Below, one piece after another: positions 8,358 to 16,256 of a DNA stretch of 64,000 bases. Every line of letters starts with the position of its first letter. The stretch's first letter is position 1. The notes beneath the pieces are model-generated. The model made no database searches, had not been told where the DNA came from, and saw only the letters and a list, made by a program, of their open reading frames with translations. Origin of the DNA: an uncultured Lachnospiraceae bacterium (lineage in GTDB: Bacteria; Bacillota; Clostridia; Lachnospirales; Lachnospiraceae). The stretch is from NCBI GenBank assembly GCA_910577105.1, contig CAJTMB010000009.1:1-64000 (forward strand), given 5' to 3'. A program made the translations under genes and the position numbers.

Positions 8358-8960
8358 ATGACCACCGGTGAGAAACTGGCAATGCTTCGCAGGCAAAAAA
8401 ATTTAACACAGGAACAACTGGCAGAATTATTGAAAGTATCCCGTCAGTCCATATCCCGCTGGGAAATGAATCAGGCATTTCCCGAAACGGAAAAACTGAT
8501 TCTGTTAAGCAGGATATTTTCCTGCAGCGTTGATTTTTTGTTAAATACCAATCCGGGTACGGAAAAAGAGGATTCGGAATTTACGGCAGACAAATATGCC
8601 GCCTTTATGAGGGAATGCGGATATTTTTTTCTGGCAACATCCGTCGAAGACACTCCCAGACTTCGACCTTTTGGAATGATATGCGCCGGGGAAAACTGCT
8701 TATATATTGTTACGGATAAGCGGAAAAACGTATGTCTGGAACTGGAGAAGAATGCGAAGGTTTCTCTGTCCGGGTATCAGCCACACACCGGCAAATGGCT
8801 ATGTATCAGTGGAACTGCCACAGAAGACATATCACAAAAAAGCAGGGAATTGGTATTGTCTGAATATCCGATATTGTGTCGGAAGTTTCCGAAAGGGCAG
8901 GAAATTTTTATGACAGTTTATCGTATTAGCCTGGATAATGCAAACATTCATTTAAGATAG
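8358..8960 (+). CDS. XRE-type HTH fused to an FMN-binding split-barrel domain
   Basis: 200 residues in two parts. Residues 1-65 are a Cro/C1-type HTH (KLAMLRRQKNLTQEQLAELLKVS, then RQSISRWEMNQAFPE). Residues about 75-200 match pyridoxamine-5'-phosphate-oxidase-like split barrels (YFFLATSVEDTPRLRPFGM, VCLELEKNAKVSLSG, WLCISGTA). The fusion suggests a transcription factor with a flavin- or redox-responsive sensor. The next gene, 10 bp downstream, is a stand-alone protein of the same barrel superfamily, so regulator and target may be adjacent. AGGAGAG precedes the ATG. Confidence 0.85.
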   Translation: MTTGEKLAMLRRQKNLTQEQLAELLKVSRQSISRWEMNQAFPETEKLILLSRIFSCSVDFLLNTNPGTEKEDSEFTADKYAAFMRECGYFFLATSVEDTPRLRPFGMICAGENCLYIVTDKRKNVCLELEKNAKVSLSGYQPHTGKWLCISGTATEDISQKSRELVLSEYPILCRKFPKGQEIFMTVYRISLDNANIHLR

Positions 8961-8970
8961 GAGAAGAACT

Positions 8971-9411
8971 ATGGAAAAATTATCAGCAGAAGCAGAAGCC
9001 ATATTAAAAGAACGTTTTGGAAAGGATACCGTCATTTCTCTGGCAACAGTGGAAGACGGGCTTCCTTTTGTGCGCAACGTCAATGCCTATTATGAAGACG
9101 GTTCTTTTTACGTCATTACTTACGGACTTTCCAATAAAATGCGCCAAATCAGCCAAAATCCCAATGTAGCCATTTCAGGGGACTGGTTTACGGCTCACGG
9201 ACAAGGTATTTCTCTTGGCTACTTTGGCAAGAAAGAAAACGAGGGGATGGCTAAAAAACTGGAAACAGCATTTTCGGAATGGATTCATAACGGACACAAT
9301 AATTTTGAAGATGTAAACACCTGTATTCTCCGCATCCGTCTGACGGACGGAGTGCTGTTTAATCATGGCACGAGGTATGATATTGATTTTTCAACGGATA
9401 GTTTCATCTGA
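8971..9411 (+). CDS. Pyridoxamine 5'-phosphate oxidase family protein
   Basis: 146 residues forming a single split-barrel domain: VISLATVEDGLPFVRNVNAYY, SFYVITYGLSNKMRQI, then NPNVAISGDWFTAHG. This size and pattern fit general-stress-protein-26-like flavin or F420-type binding proteins rather than true PdxH, which is longer. It probably binds FMN and acts in detoxification or redox chemistry, and is cotranscribed with the HTH-fused paralog. AGGAGAAG precedes the ATG. Substrate unknown. Confidence 0.85.
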   Translation: MEKLSAEAEAILKERFGKDTVISLATVEDGLPFVRNVNAYYEDGSFYVITYGLSNKMRQISQNPNVAISGDWFTAHGQGISLGYFGKKENEGMAKKLETAFSEWIHNGHNNFEDVNTCILRIRLTDGVLFNHGTRYDIDFSTDSFI

Positions 9412-9608
9412 TTTTTTCAGAGAATGGTTTATTGGTGATAATTTGATAAAATGGAGAATTGGAGAAAATATTGGTGTCTTATTATCTGTGACATTACTTT
9501 TGCAAATATAAGATGAAATTCCATGGGCATACAGAGCAGCTTTCAGATTATGAATATGAAAAGAATATTAAATAATCGTAAAAAGGTGTCATGAAAGCAA
9601 AAATCATG

Positions 9609-9626
9609 GTATCATAAACATGATAC
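9609..9626. promoter_or_regulatory. Perfect palindrome upstream of lgt
   Basis: GTATCAT-AAAC-ATGATAC, a 7-bp perfect inverted repeat ending 2 bp before the lgt AGGAGG. It could be an operator or an RBS-proximal hairpin. The rest of the 230-bp gap (9412-9641) is A/T-rich and I see no clear -35/-10 pair in it. Confidence 0.4.
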
Positions 9627-9641
9627 AGGAGGAAATAAGAG

Positions 9642-10391
9642 ATGTACAATGATTTATTTTCCATAGGACCGTTTACCGTACACGGGTATGGCCTTATGAT
9701 AGCAATCGGCGTCCTTACGGCGCTTTTTGTGGGGGAGGCAAGGGCAAAAAAACGTGGCATGAATGCGGATGTGCTCTATCCCATGACCTTTCTTTGTGTG
9801 GTTTTCGGTTTCCTTTCCGCAAAACTTCTTTACTGCATAGTAGAATGGAAAAATTTTGTGAAAGAGCCGTTAAGCCTTCTTTCCAGCAACGGTTTTGTGG
9901 TATACGGAGGCATTATAGGCGGTGTTGCCGCCGCATTTATCTTTTTTAAGATTAAAAAGCTGAATTTTTGGGAATATTTTGACTTGGTAATGCCATCGGT
10001 TGCACTGGCGCAGGCATTTGGCCGGATAGGATGTTTTCTGGCAGGCTGCTGTTACGGCAGGGAAACGGATTCCTTTATCGGCATTACCTTTACCCAATCA
10101 GATTTCGCACCAAACGGAGTGAAACTGATTCCTACACAGTTGATATCCAGTGCAGGCATGTTCCTTATTGCGGGGATTTTAATCCTGTATGCAAAGAAGG
10201 AGCGGAAAAAAGGCACTGTAGGTGCCTTGTACCTGATTCTTTACAGTATCGGCAGATTTTTTGTGGAGTTTCTTCGGAATGATTACCGGGGAGAGGTGTG
10301 GATTTTCTCTACATCACAATTTATTTCCCTGTTTATGCTGGCGGCAGGACTCTTTTTGTTTTTCAGTCGTAGAAGGAGTGAAGAAAAATAA
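9642..10391 (+). CDS. lgt: Prolipoprotein diacylglyceryl transferase
   Basis: Lgt transfers diacylglycerol from phosphatidylglycerol to the lipobox cysteine of prolipoproteins at the outer face of the membrane. 249 residues, multi-pass, with the Lgt signature FGRIGCFLAGCCYGR (about 126-140, essential arginine in GRIG) and the N-terminal HGYGLM motif (His14-Gly15). The C-terminal SIGRFFVEFLRND contains another conserved arginine. AGGAGG precedes the ATG. The stop codon overlaps the ATG of the next gene (TAATG), so lgt is coupled to the ABC exporter, while lspA, the next enzyme of lipoprotein maturation, is far away at 61.4 kb. Confidence 0.97.
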   Translation: MYNDLFSIGPFTVHGYGLMIAIGVLTALFVGEARAKKRGMNADVLYPMTFLCVVFGFLSAKLLYCIVEWKNFVKEPLSLLSSNGFVVYGGIIGGVAAAFIFFKIKKLNFWEYFDLVMPSVALAQAFGRIGCFLAGCCYGRETDSFIGITFTQSDFAPNGVKLIPTQLISSAGMFLIAGILILYAKKERKKGTVGALYLILYSIGRFFVEFLRNDYRGEVWIFSTSQFISLFMLAAGLFLFFSRRRSEEK

Positions 10392-11095
10392 TGGGTGCAT
10401 TCGTAGAATTTCAGAATGTAAGCAAAGTTTATCAAACGGGAGAAGTGTCCATCCAGGCGCTTCATGATGTGAATTTTGAAATTGAAAAGGGGGAATTCTG
10501 CGTGATTGTGGGAGCCTCCGGAGCAGGAAAAACAACGATATTAAATATTTTAGGAGGTATGGATTCCCTTACAGAGGGGAAAGTATATTTAGACGGGGAA
10601 GAAGTTTCAGCGTACAATAAAAAACAGCTGACAACTTACAGAAGGCATGACGTTGGGTTTGTATTCCAGTTTTATAATCTTGTGCAGAACCTGACAGCGC
10701 TTGAAAATGTGGAACTGGCAGCACAGATTTGCAAGAATCCCTTGGATGCCGCTGAGGTAATGGCTGAGGTGGGATTAAAAGAACGCTGCAATAATTTTCC
10801 GGCCCAGCTTTCCGGCGGGGAGCAGCAGAGGGTTGCCATTGCAAGGGCGCTTGCCAAAAATCCCAAATTACTTTTATGCGATGAACCTACCGGGGCATTG
10901 GATTACAACACAGGTAAGGCGGTATTGAAGCTGTTGCAGGACACTTGCAGGCAGAAAGGCAGGACAGTGGTTGTCATTACCCACAATCAAGCCCTGACTG
11001 CCATGGCTGACAGGATTATTACCGTGAAAAACGGTACCATCCGGAGTATGGTTAAGAATCAGGAAATTACAAAAGTGGAAGATATCGAATGGTAA
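10391..11095 (+). CDS. ABC transporter ATP-binding protein (MacB/LolD type)
   Basis: 234 residues. Walker [10 protein letters not shown] (41-49), Q-loop in VFQFYNL, signature LSGGEQQR (140-147), Walker B LLCDEP (161-166) and switch histidine in ITHNQ (His198). This MacB/FtsE/LolD subtype works with FtsX-like permeases rather than in substrate import. Start overlaps the lgt stop by one base. The partner permease begins 43 bp downstream, and that gene carries a premature stop, so this ATPase may lack a functional partner in this strain. Confidence 0.95.
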   Translation: MGAFVEFQNVSKVYQTGEVSIQALHDVNFEIEKGEFCVIVGASGAGKTTILNILGGMDSLTEGKVYLDGEEVSAYNKKQLTTYRRHDVGFVFQFYNLVQNLTALENVELAAQICKNPLDAAEVMAEVGLKERCNNFPAQLSGGEQQRVAIARALAKNPKLLLCDEPTGALDYNTGKAVLKLLQDTCRQKGRTVVVITHNQALTAMADRIITVKNGTIRSMVKNQEITKVEDIEW

Positions 11096-11137
11096 ATATG
11101 GATAGAAAACATATTTTTTTCTAAAGGAGAAATGTGT

Positions 11138-11182
11138 ATGAAGTCTATGATGAGAAAGACAACATTGCGGGAAATCAGGTAG
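11138..11182 (+). pseudogene. N-terminal end of FtsX-like permease, cut by amber codon at 11180
   Basis: AAAGGAGAAATGT precedes ATG 11138. The frame reads KTTLREIR, then TAG at 11180-11182, and continues without further stops as SFGRYSAILAIVALGVGFFSG into the long permease frame. That continuation is the cytoplasmic cap and first membrane helix expected of this permease family, and homologs usually have glutamine or lysine at the stop position. One base change (CAG to TAG) would explain it. Confidence 0.85.
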
Positions 11183-11251
11183 AGCTTTGGGAGATATTCT
11201 GCCATTCTGGCTATCGTTGCTCTCGGAGTAGGCTTTTTTTCAGGCTTAAAA

Positions 11252-14200
11252 GTGACAAAAGACGCCATGATGGTTTCAACGGATGAATACCTGCAAAAGC
11301 ACCAGCTTTATGATTACAGGCTTTTGTCCACATTAGGTTTTGAAGAAGAGGATGTGGATGCGCTCTCCCAAAAGGAGGATGTCCGGGCCGTTGCAGGTGC
11401 CATATCTGCCGACATTGTCTGTGTAAACGCACAGGGAAGCGACATGGTTATCAAGGCGCATTCTTTGACAGACGATATAAACGGTGTTGAGGTGGTGGCA
11501 GGCCGTATGCCCCAAAGTGCAGATGAGTGTGTGGTGGATTCCAATCTTTTTAGTGAAAGCGCAATCGGTACGAAAATTGTGTTGTCTGAGAGCAACGAAC
11601 AAGAGGATTTGGATAACTTTACATATGGGGAGTATACCATAACCGGAATCGTGCAGTCTTCCTATTACATCCAGTTTGAACGTGGGAACACTTCGCTTGG
11701 GAACGGCAGAATCAGCGGCTTTGTCTATATTCTTCCCGAAGGGTTCCAACTGGAATATTACACGGAAATTTTTGTAAAATTTGACGAGGACTATGGCATC
11801 TACACGGAAGAATACGATGCTTTTATGGACGGGAAAGATGCAGAATGGGAAGCTTACTGTGAGGAGCAGGGAGAACGCAGATATCAGAAGATATATACGG
11901 AAGCCATGGAAGAGCTGACGGATGCCGAGCGGGAACTGGAAGAAAAACGCGAAGAGGCACAGTTGGAGTTAAAGGACGCCGAAAAAGAATTGCTGGATGC
12001 CGAAGAAGAAATCGCGGATGGCGAGAAAAAGCTGGCGGACGGCGAAAAAAAGATAAAAGACGGGGAACGGGAACTGGAAGAGGGCGCACAGGAAATCGCA
12101 GATGCCGGGGTTACCATTTCCGAAAAGGAAAAAGAATTGGAAGACGGCAAATTGACAATTGCCGAAAACGAAGCGCTGCTGGAATCAAAAAAAGCAGAAT
12201 ATGAAAGCGGACTTTCCGCCTACTATTCCGGGAAAGCACAGATAGAACAGAAAAGGCAGGAGCTGGCGGCTGCTGATGCACAGATTAAGGCAGCGGAGGC
12301 GGAACTGCAAAAAGCGCAGGAAAATTTGGATGGGTTGTTTTCCAGCGGAATGATATCACAAGACCAATATGAAGCTTATAAAGCAGAACTGGATGCCAAA
12401 GCGCTTGCACTAAATGAAAAAAAAGCACAGGTTGCAGGCGGACTTGCTCAATTAAACGAGGCGGATTCCCAACTTAACAACGTATATGTCCAGCTGCAAA
12501 ACGGCGCATGGCAGATAGCAGATGCGGAAAACAAAATTGCAGCGGCTAAGCAGCAGATTACCGACGGCCAAGCCGAGCTTGCAAAGGCAAGGACAGAGCT
12601 GGAGGAGGCAAAAACCGAACTGGAAAACGGCAGAACCGAATTACAGAAGTCCAAAACAGAACTTACAGACAAAAAGCAGGAACTTCTTGACGCCAAAGAA
12701 GAACTGAAAAACGGCTGGGAAGAATATCAGGATGCCCTTGCAGAGTTTGAAGAAGAAATGGCAAAGGCGGAAAAAGAATTGGACGAAGCAAGGGAGGATA
12801 TCGCTTCCATAAAAAGCCCCGATACCTATGTGCTTGGGAGAAACACCAACATAGGTTATGCCTGTTTTGAAAACGATTCCAATATAGTGGAGGGCATTGC
12901 CAACGTGTTTCCTGTTTTCTTTTTCCTTGTTGCGGCGCTGGTATGCATGACGACCATGAACCGCATGGTGGAGGAGCAGCGGACTCAGATTGGTGTGTTA
13001 AAAGCCCTTGGATACGGGGAAAGCAGGATAATGGGCAAGTTCCTTTTTTATTCCGGCAGTGCTGCCCTGATAGGAAGTGTGACGGGATTTCTTTTGGGAA
13101 CAAGCCTGTTTCCGCTTGTTATCTGGAATGCCTATGGTATGATGTACAGCATGGGTTCCCTTGCTTATGTGTTTGACTGGAAACTGGCTGTTATTTCCCT
13201 GATTGTGGCTTTGCTCTGTTCCATGGGCACTACATGGCTTTCCTGCCGGCATGAAATGAAGGAAGTTGCGGCAGGCCTGATGCGCCCCAAAGCGCCAAAG
13301 GCCGGAAAACGGGTGTTTTTGGAATATGTTCCTTTTATCTGGAAAAGGCTGAAATTTTTACAGAAGGTTTCTGTCAGGAATGTTGTTCGGTATAAAAAGC
13401 GGTTTTTTATGATGGTAATCGGCATCAGTGGCTGCACCGCACTGCTATTGACCGGCTTTGGCGTGGAAGATTCCATAGCAAATATTGCGGTCCAGCAGTT
13501 TGGGGAAATTCAGGTTTATGACCTTGGCGTTACCCTGCAGGATGGCAAAACCGAAACAGCGGCTGGAAAAGTCCAGCCTGTTTTGGAGGCATTGGATGTA
13601 CTTGGCGGAAATTATCTGTTTTCCTGTGAAAAATCCTTGGATTTGGAGGTGGACGGACAAATCAAAGCTGTCAGTCTGGTATTAGTGGAACAGCCCGAAA
13701 TAATTGGAGATTTTATCAATTTGCATACGGAGGAAGGAGAAGCCGTTGCCTATCCCGGGCCCGGAGAAGTTGTATTATCCAATAAAATTGCCGATATTTA
13801 CGACATAGAAGCAGGAGATACGATTTTGCTTCGGGATGAAAACAGAAAAACGATAGAGGCAACCGTATCCGGAATCGTACAGAACTTTGTGTATGACTAT
13901 GCCTACCTGCATCCGCAAACCTACAGGGAACAAATAGGAGATGTGGAATACAAAAACCTGTATGTAAATCTTTCTGAAGAGGTTGATGTGCATATGGCAA
14001 GCGCCACCTTGATGAAGGAGGATAACGTAGCAGCCGTGGCAGTCAATGAGGATACCATGCTGCGTTTTTCAAGCATGATGGACAGTCTGGACTATATTGT
14101 ACTGGTGGTGCTGATGTGTGCGGCAGCGCTGGCCTTTATCGTGCTCTATAACCTAAATAATATCAATATTACGGAACGCGTCAGGGAAATTGCAACCATA

Positions 14201-14488
14201 AAGGTGTTGGGCTTCTATAAAAAAGAAACCGCTGCCTATGTGTTTCGGGAAAATATGGTGCTTACAGGCGTCGGCTGTTGTGTTGGCCTGATTTTGGGAA
14301 AATTTCTCCATGCATTCGTTATGAGTGAAATAAAAATTGATGTGGTTTCCTTTGACGTTCGCATCAAAGCCGTCAGTTATCTGTTCAGCGTCATACTCAC
14401 TTTCCTGTTCGCATGGCTTATCAACCGGCTTATGTCGAGAAAACTGGAAAAAATAAGCATGACGGAGTCCTTGAAATCAGTTGACTAA
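11252..14488 (+). CDS. FtsX-like ABC transporter permease (downstream open part)
   Basis: 1078 codons open from GTG 11252, in the same frame as the ATG at 11138 and separated from it by the amber codon at 11180. Order: extracellular MacB-PCD-like region (about 1-200); a long coiled coil (about 205-530) of repeats such as ADGEKKLADGEKKIKDGE; membrane helices near 550-680 (VFPVFFFLVAALVCM); a second extracellular region; and three C-terminal FtsX helices (about 940-1065). Cotranscribed with the ATPase at 10391. Starting at 11252 would omit helix 1, and no good RBS lies there, so the product may be non-functional unless the stop is read through. Such exporters act in envelope stress or antimicrobial export in Firmicutes. 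Confidence 0.8.
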   Translation: MTKDAMMVSTDEYLQKHQLYDYRLLSTLGFEEEDVDALSQKEDVRAVAGAISADIVCVNAQGSDMVIKAHSLTDDINGVEVVAGRMPQSADECVVDSNLFSESAIGTKIVLSESNEQEDLDNFTYGEYTITGIVQSSYYIQFERGNTSLGNGRISGFVYILPEGFQLEYYTEIFVKFDEDYGIYTEEYDAFMDGKDAEWEAYCEEQGERRYQKIYTEAMEELTDAERELEEKREEAQLELKDAEKELLDAEEEIADGEKKLADGEKKIKDGERELEEGAQEIADAGVTISEKEKELEDGKLTIAENEALLESKKAEYESGLSAYYSGKAQIEQKRQELAAADAQIKAAEAELQKAQENLDGLFSSGMISQDQYEAYKAELDAKALALNEKKAQVAGGLAQLNEADSQLNNVYVQLQNGAWQIADAENKIAAAKQQITDGQAELAKARTELEEAKTELENGRTELQKSKTELTDKKQELLDAKEELKNGWEEYQDALAEFEEEMAKAEKELDEAREDIASIKSPDTYVLGRNTNIGYACFENDSNIVEGIANVFPVFFFLVAALVCMTTMNRMVEEQRTQIGVLKALGYGESRIMGKFLFYSGSAALIGSVTGFLLGTSLFPLVIWNAYGMMYSMGSLAYVFDWKLAVISLIVALLCSMGTTWLSCRHEMKEVAAGLMRPKAPKAGKRVFLEYVPFIWKRLKFLQKVSVRNVVRYKKRFFMMVIGISGCTALLLTGFGVEDSIANIAVQQFGEIQVYDLGVTLQDGKTETAAGKVQPVLEALDVLGGNYLFSCEKSLDLEVDGQIKAVSLVLVEQPEIIGDFINLHTEEGEAVAYPGPGEVVLSNKIADIYDIEAGDTILLRDENRKTIEATVSGIVQNFVYDYAYLHPQTYREQIGDVEYKNLYVNLSEEVDVHMASATLMKEDNVAAVAVNEDTMLRFSSMMDSLDYIVLVVLMCAAALAFIVLYNLNNINITERVREIATIKVLGFYKKETAAYVFRENMVLTGVGCCVGLILGKFLHAFVMSEIKIDVVSFDVRIKAVSYLFSVILTFLFAWLINRLMSRKLEKISMTESLKSVD

Positions 14489-14508
14489 CCTTTTGATAAA
14501 ATCTTTCC

Positions 14509-14537
14509 TTGACATATATAGATTATCTATATATAAT
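14509..14537 (+). promoter_or_regulatory. Consensus sigma-A promoter of the padR operon
   Basis: TTGACA (14509-14514), exactly 17 bases, then TATAAT (14532-14537): a full consensus match, 21 bp after the permease stop. The -10 box overlaps the palindromic operator by 5 bases. Confidence 0.9.
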
Positions 14538-14569
14538 TTGTTATATAGGCAGCCTATATAACAAATTAT
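14533..14569. promoter_or_regulatory. 37-bp perfect palindromic operator, likely PadR site
   Basis: The arms ATAATTTGTTATATAGGC (14533-14550) and GCCTATATAACAAATTAT (14552-14569) are perfect reverse complements around a single A. It overlaps the -10 and the transcription start and ends 19 bp before the padR ATG. PadR proteins bind such A/T-rich dyads and repress their own promoters, so autoregulation is the natural reading. There is no T-tract, so it is not a terminator. Confidence 0.8.
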
Positions 14570-14587
14570 CTTAGAGGAGAGAACGCT

Positions 14588-14929
14588 ATGGCAATTGATA
14601 AAAGTCTGGTATCCGGAAGCATGACCATGCTCTTATTAAAACTTCTGGAAGAAAAAGATATGTACGGTTATGAGATGATAGAAACCCTGGACAAACAGTC
14701 AAACAATGTATTTGAATTAAAAGCCGGCACCCTGTATCCGCTTTTACATGGCTTGGAAGATAAAGGACTGGTGGAAGCATATGAAATGGACGCTTGTGGT
14801 AAAACAAGGAAGTACTACCATATTACCAAGGCGGGGAAAAAAACACTGTCTGAGAAAAAAGCCGAATGGAACCGCTATGCCGGTGCCGTAAACCATGTGT
14901 TGGGAGGTGCCATCTATGCGGGAAACTGA
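14588..14929 (+). CDS. PadR family transcriptional regulator
   Basis: 113 residues, the short PadR-s2 type. The winged helix reads SGSMTMLLLKLLEEKDMYGYEM, then FELKAGTLYPLLHGLEDKGLV, and KTRKYYHITKAGKKTL forms the wing. A short C-terminal helix serves dimerisation. PadR proteins repress membrane or efflux genes and release DNA on binding small ligands. It sits behind a consensus promoter with a perfect palindrome, and the next gene (ATG 14916) overlaps it by 14 bp and carries a PadR-coupled prefix domain, so the two are coupled. AGAGGAGAG precedes the ATG. Confidence 0.93.
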   Translation: MAIDKSLVSGSMTMLLLKLLEEKDMYGYEMIETLDKQSNNVFELKAGTLYPLLHGLEDKGLVEAYEMDACGKTRKYYHITKAGKKTLSEKKAEWNRYAGAVNHVLGGAIYAGN

Positions 14930-16256
14930 ATATCTGGAAATAGTAACGGGACAGATACGCTGTAAAAAGGCACGGGATATGGTGGCGGAAGAATTGAGAC
15001 AGCACATGGAAGACCAGACCGCAAAATATATGGAGTTTGGAATGAATGAGGAAGATGCCCGGCAAAAGGCGGTGGAACAGATGGGAGACCCGGTTTTGGT
15101 AGGAACACAAATGGATTGCATCCATAGGCCCGGGATGGATAAAAGCACCTTTTTATTTATCTGCCTTATGAGTGTATTCGGCGCTTTCCTCTGGCATATT
15201 TTAGCAGGCAGGGACGGTGGGGGAATTTTTGATTTGGGTGCTTTCACAAAAACCCTGGTAAGCAGTTGTCTGCCTGGAATACTGATAATGTTTCTGGTAA
15301 TGCGGATGGATTATACACTTTTGGGCAGACATCCGTTTGCTGCAGCGCTGATGGTAATTGGTTTTGCATGGATTTACAACCTGCAATCAGGCTATCCCTT
15401 AAATGGAAAATACGGTATGAATTACCTGTTTCTTGCGTTTGTCATGTTTTTTTATGGCGCGGCGGTATATGCATTTAGAGAAAAAGGGTATAAAGGTATT
15501 TTTATATGCTTGATGTGGCTATTTGTGCAGACGGTACTGCTTTTCCTTTCTTCGGGACATTTTGTCAATCTATTCAACTTTTATATGAATGGACTGCTGG
15601 TTATGAGCGTTGCGGCATGGAAGGGTTGGTTTGGTGTGGAAAGAAAAAAGGCGCTTCCGGCTATATGGGGAAGTGTGACAGTGTCCGCCTGTTTTCTCTT
15701 TCTTCCGGGGTTGATTTCCAACGGTTACCGATGGCAAAGGATGCAGGGATGGTTTCAGACAGCTAATTCACAGTTCAATTATGTAACTTCCCGGATTCAG
15801 GAGGAAGTATCGGGAGCCGGTCTTTTACACGGAACGGGAAACAGTATGCCCGCAGACAGCCACAACCAAAACGAATATTTTTTAATCAGCCTGATTTCAC
15901 GGCATGGATATCTTGCTGCCTTTCTCATTATGGCATTGCTGGGCATTTTGTTTTTCCTTTTGATGAAAGGGATAAAGAATGCCAAAAACCGGTTGGGAAC
16001 CCTGATGGGCTGCGCCGCAGTGTTTTCCCTGATGCTTCCTGTTTTGGAGCACTTGCTTTATAATATCGGATTGCTTCCTGCCGGGGCTTTGGTTCTGCCG
16101 TTTTTTTCGGCAGCGGGCAGTGATGCTTATCTTCAGGGAAGTTACTGTGCAGGAGCGATATTTGCTTATTATGCTGCTATGGGAATCTGCCTGTCCGTTT
16201 ACCGGATAAGGAACGTTGTTTCCGAAAAAAGGAGGGTTTGCTATGAGAATGTATGA
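14916..16256 (+). CDS. SEDS-like (FtsW/RodA-type) membrane protein with PadR-coupled permease prefix domain
   Basis: 446 residues. Residues 1-70 match permease prefix domain 1: YLEIVTGQIRCKKARDMVAEEL, H-MED, then AVEQMGDPVLVG. About ten membrane segments follow. The C-terminal half has SEDS landmarks: YRWQRMQGWFQ, SGAGLLHGTG, and NIGLLPAGALVLPFFSAAGSD. SEDS proteins polymerise peptidoglycan glycan strands, but the catalytic Asp region (TDF in RodA) is here HNQNEYF with a longer loop, so the aspartate is not in its usual place. The frame extends to 14895, but GGAGGTG points to ATG 14916. It overlaps pdp by 14 bp. The real role may be non-enzymatic or signalling. Confidence 0.8.
   Translation: MRETEYLEIVTGQIRCKKARDMVAEELRQHMEDQTAKYMEFGMNEEDARQKAVEQMGDPVLVGTQMDCIHRPGMDKSTFLFICLMSVFGAFLWHILAGRDGGGIFDLGAFTKTLVSSCLPGILIMFLVMRMDYTLLGRHPFAAALMVIGFAWIYNLQSGYPLNGKYGMNYLFLAFVMFFYGAAVYAFREKGYKGIFICLMWLFVQTVLLFLSSGHFVNLFNFYMNGLLVMSVAAWKGWFGVERKKALPAIWGSVTVSACFLFLPGLISNGYRWQRMQGWFQTANSQFNYVTSRIQEEVSGAGLLHGTGNSMPADSHNQNEYFLISLISRHGYLAAFLIMALLGILFFLLMKGIKNAKNRLGTLMGCAAVFSLMLPVLEHLLYNIGLLPAGALVLPFFSAAGSDAYLQGSYCAGAIFAYYAAMGICLSVYRIRNVVSEKRRVCYENV

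Noticed and set aside
11180..11182. TAG read as pyrrolysine
   Set aside because: No Pyl machinery is visible in the window and the surrounding residues do not fit a methyltransferase. A simple nonsense mutation or error is more likely.
14533..14569. Palindrome read as a terminator of the permease gene
   Set aside because: It is followed by CTTAGAGGAGAG rather than a T-tract, and it overlaps the -10 of a consensus promoter.
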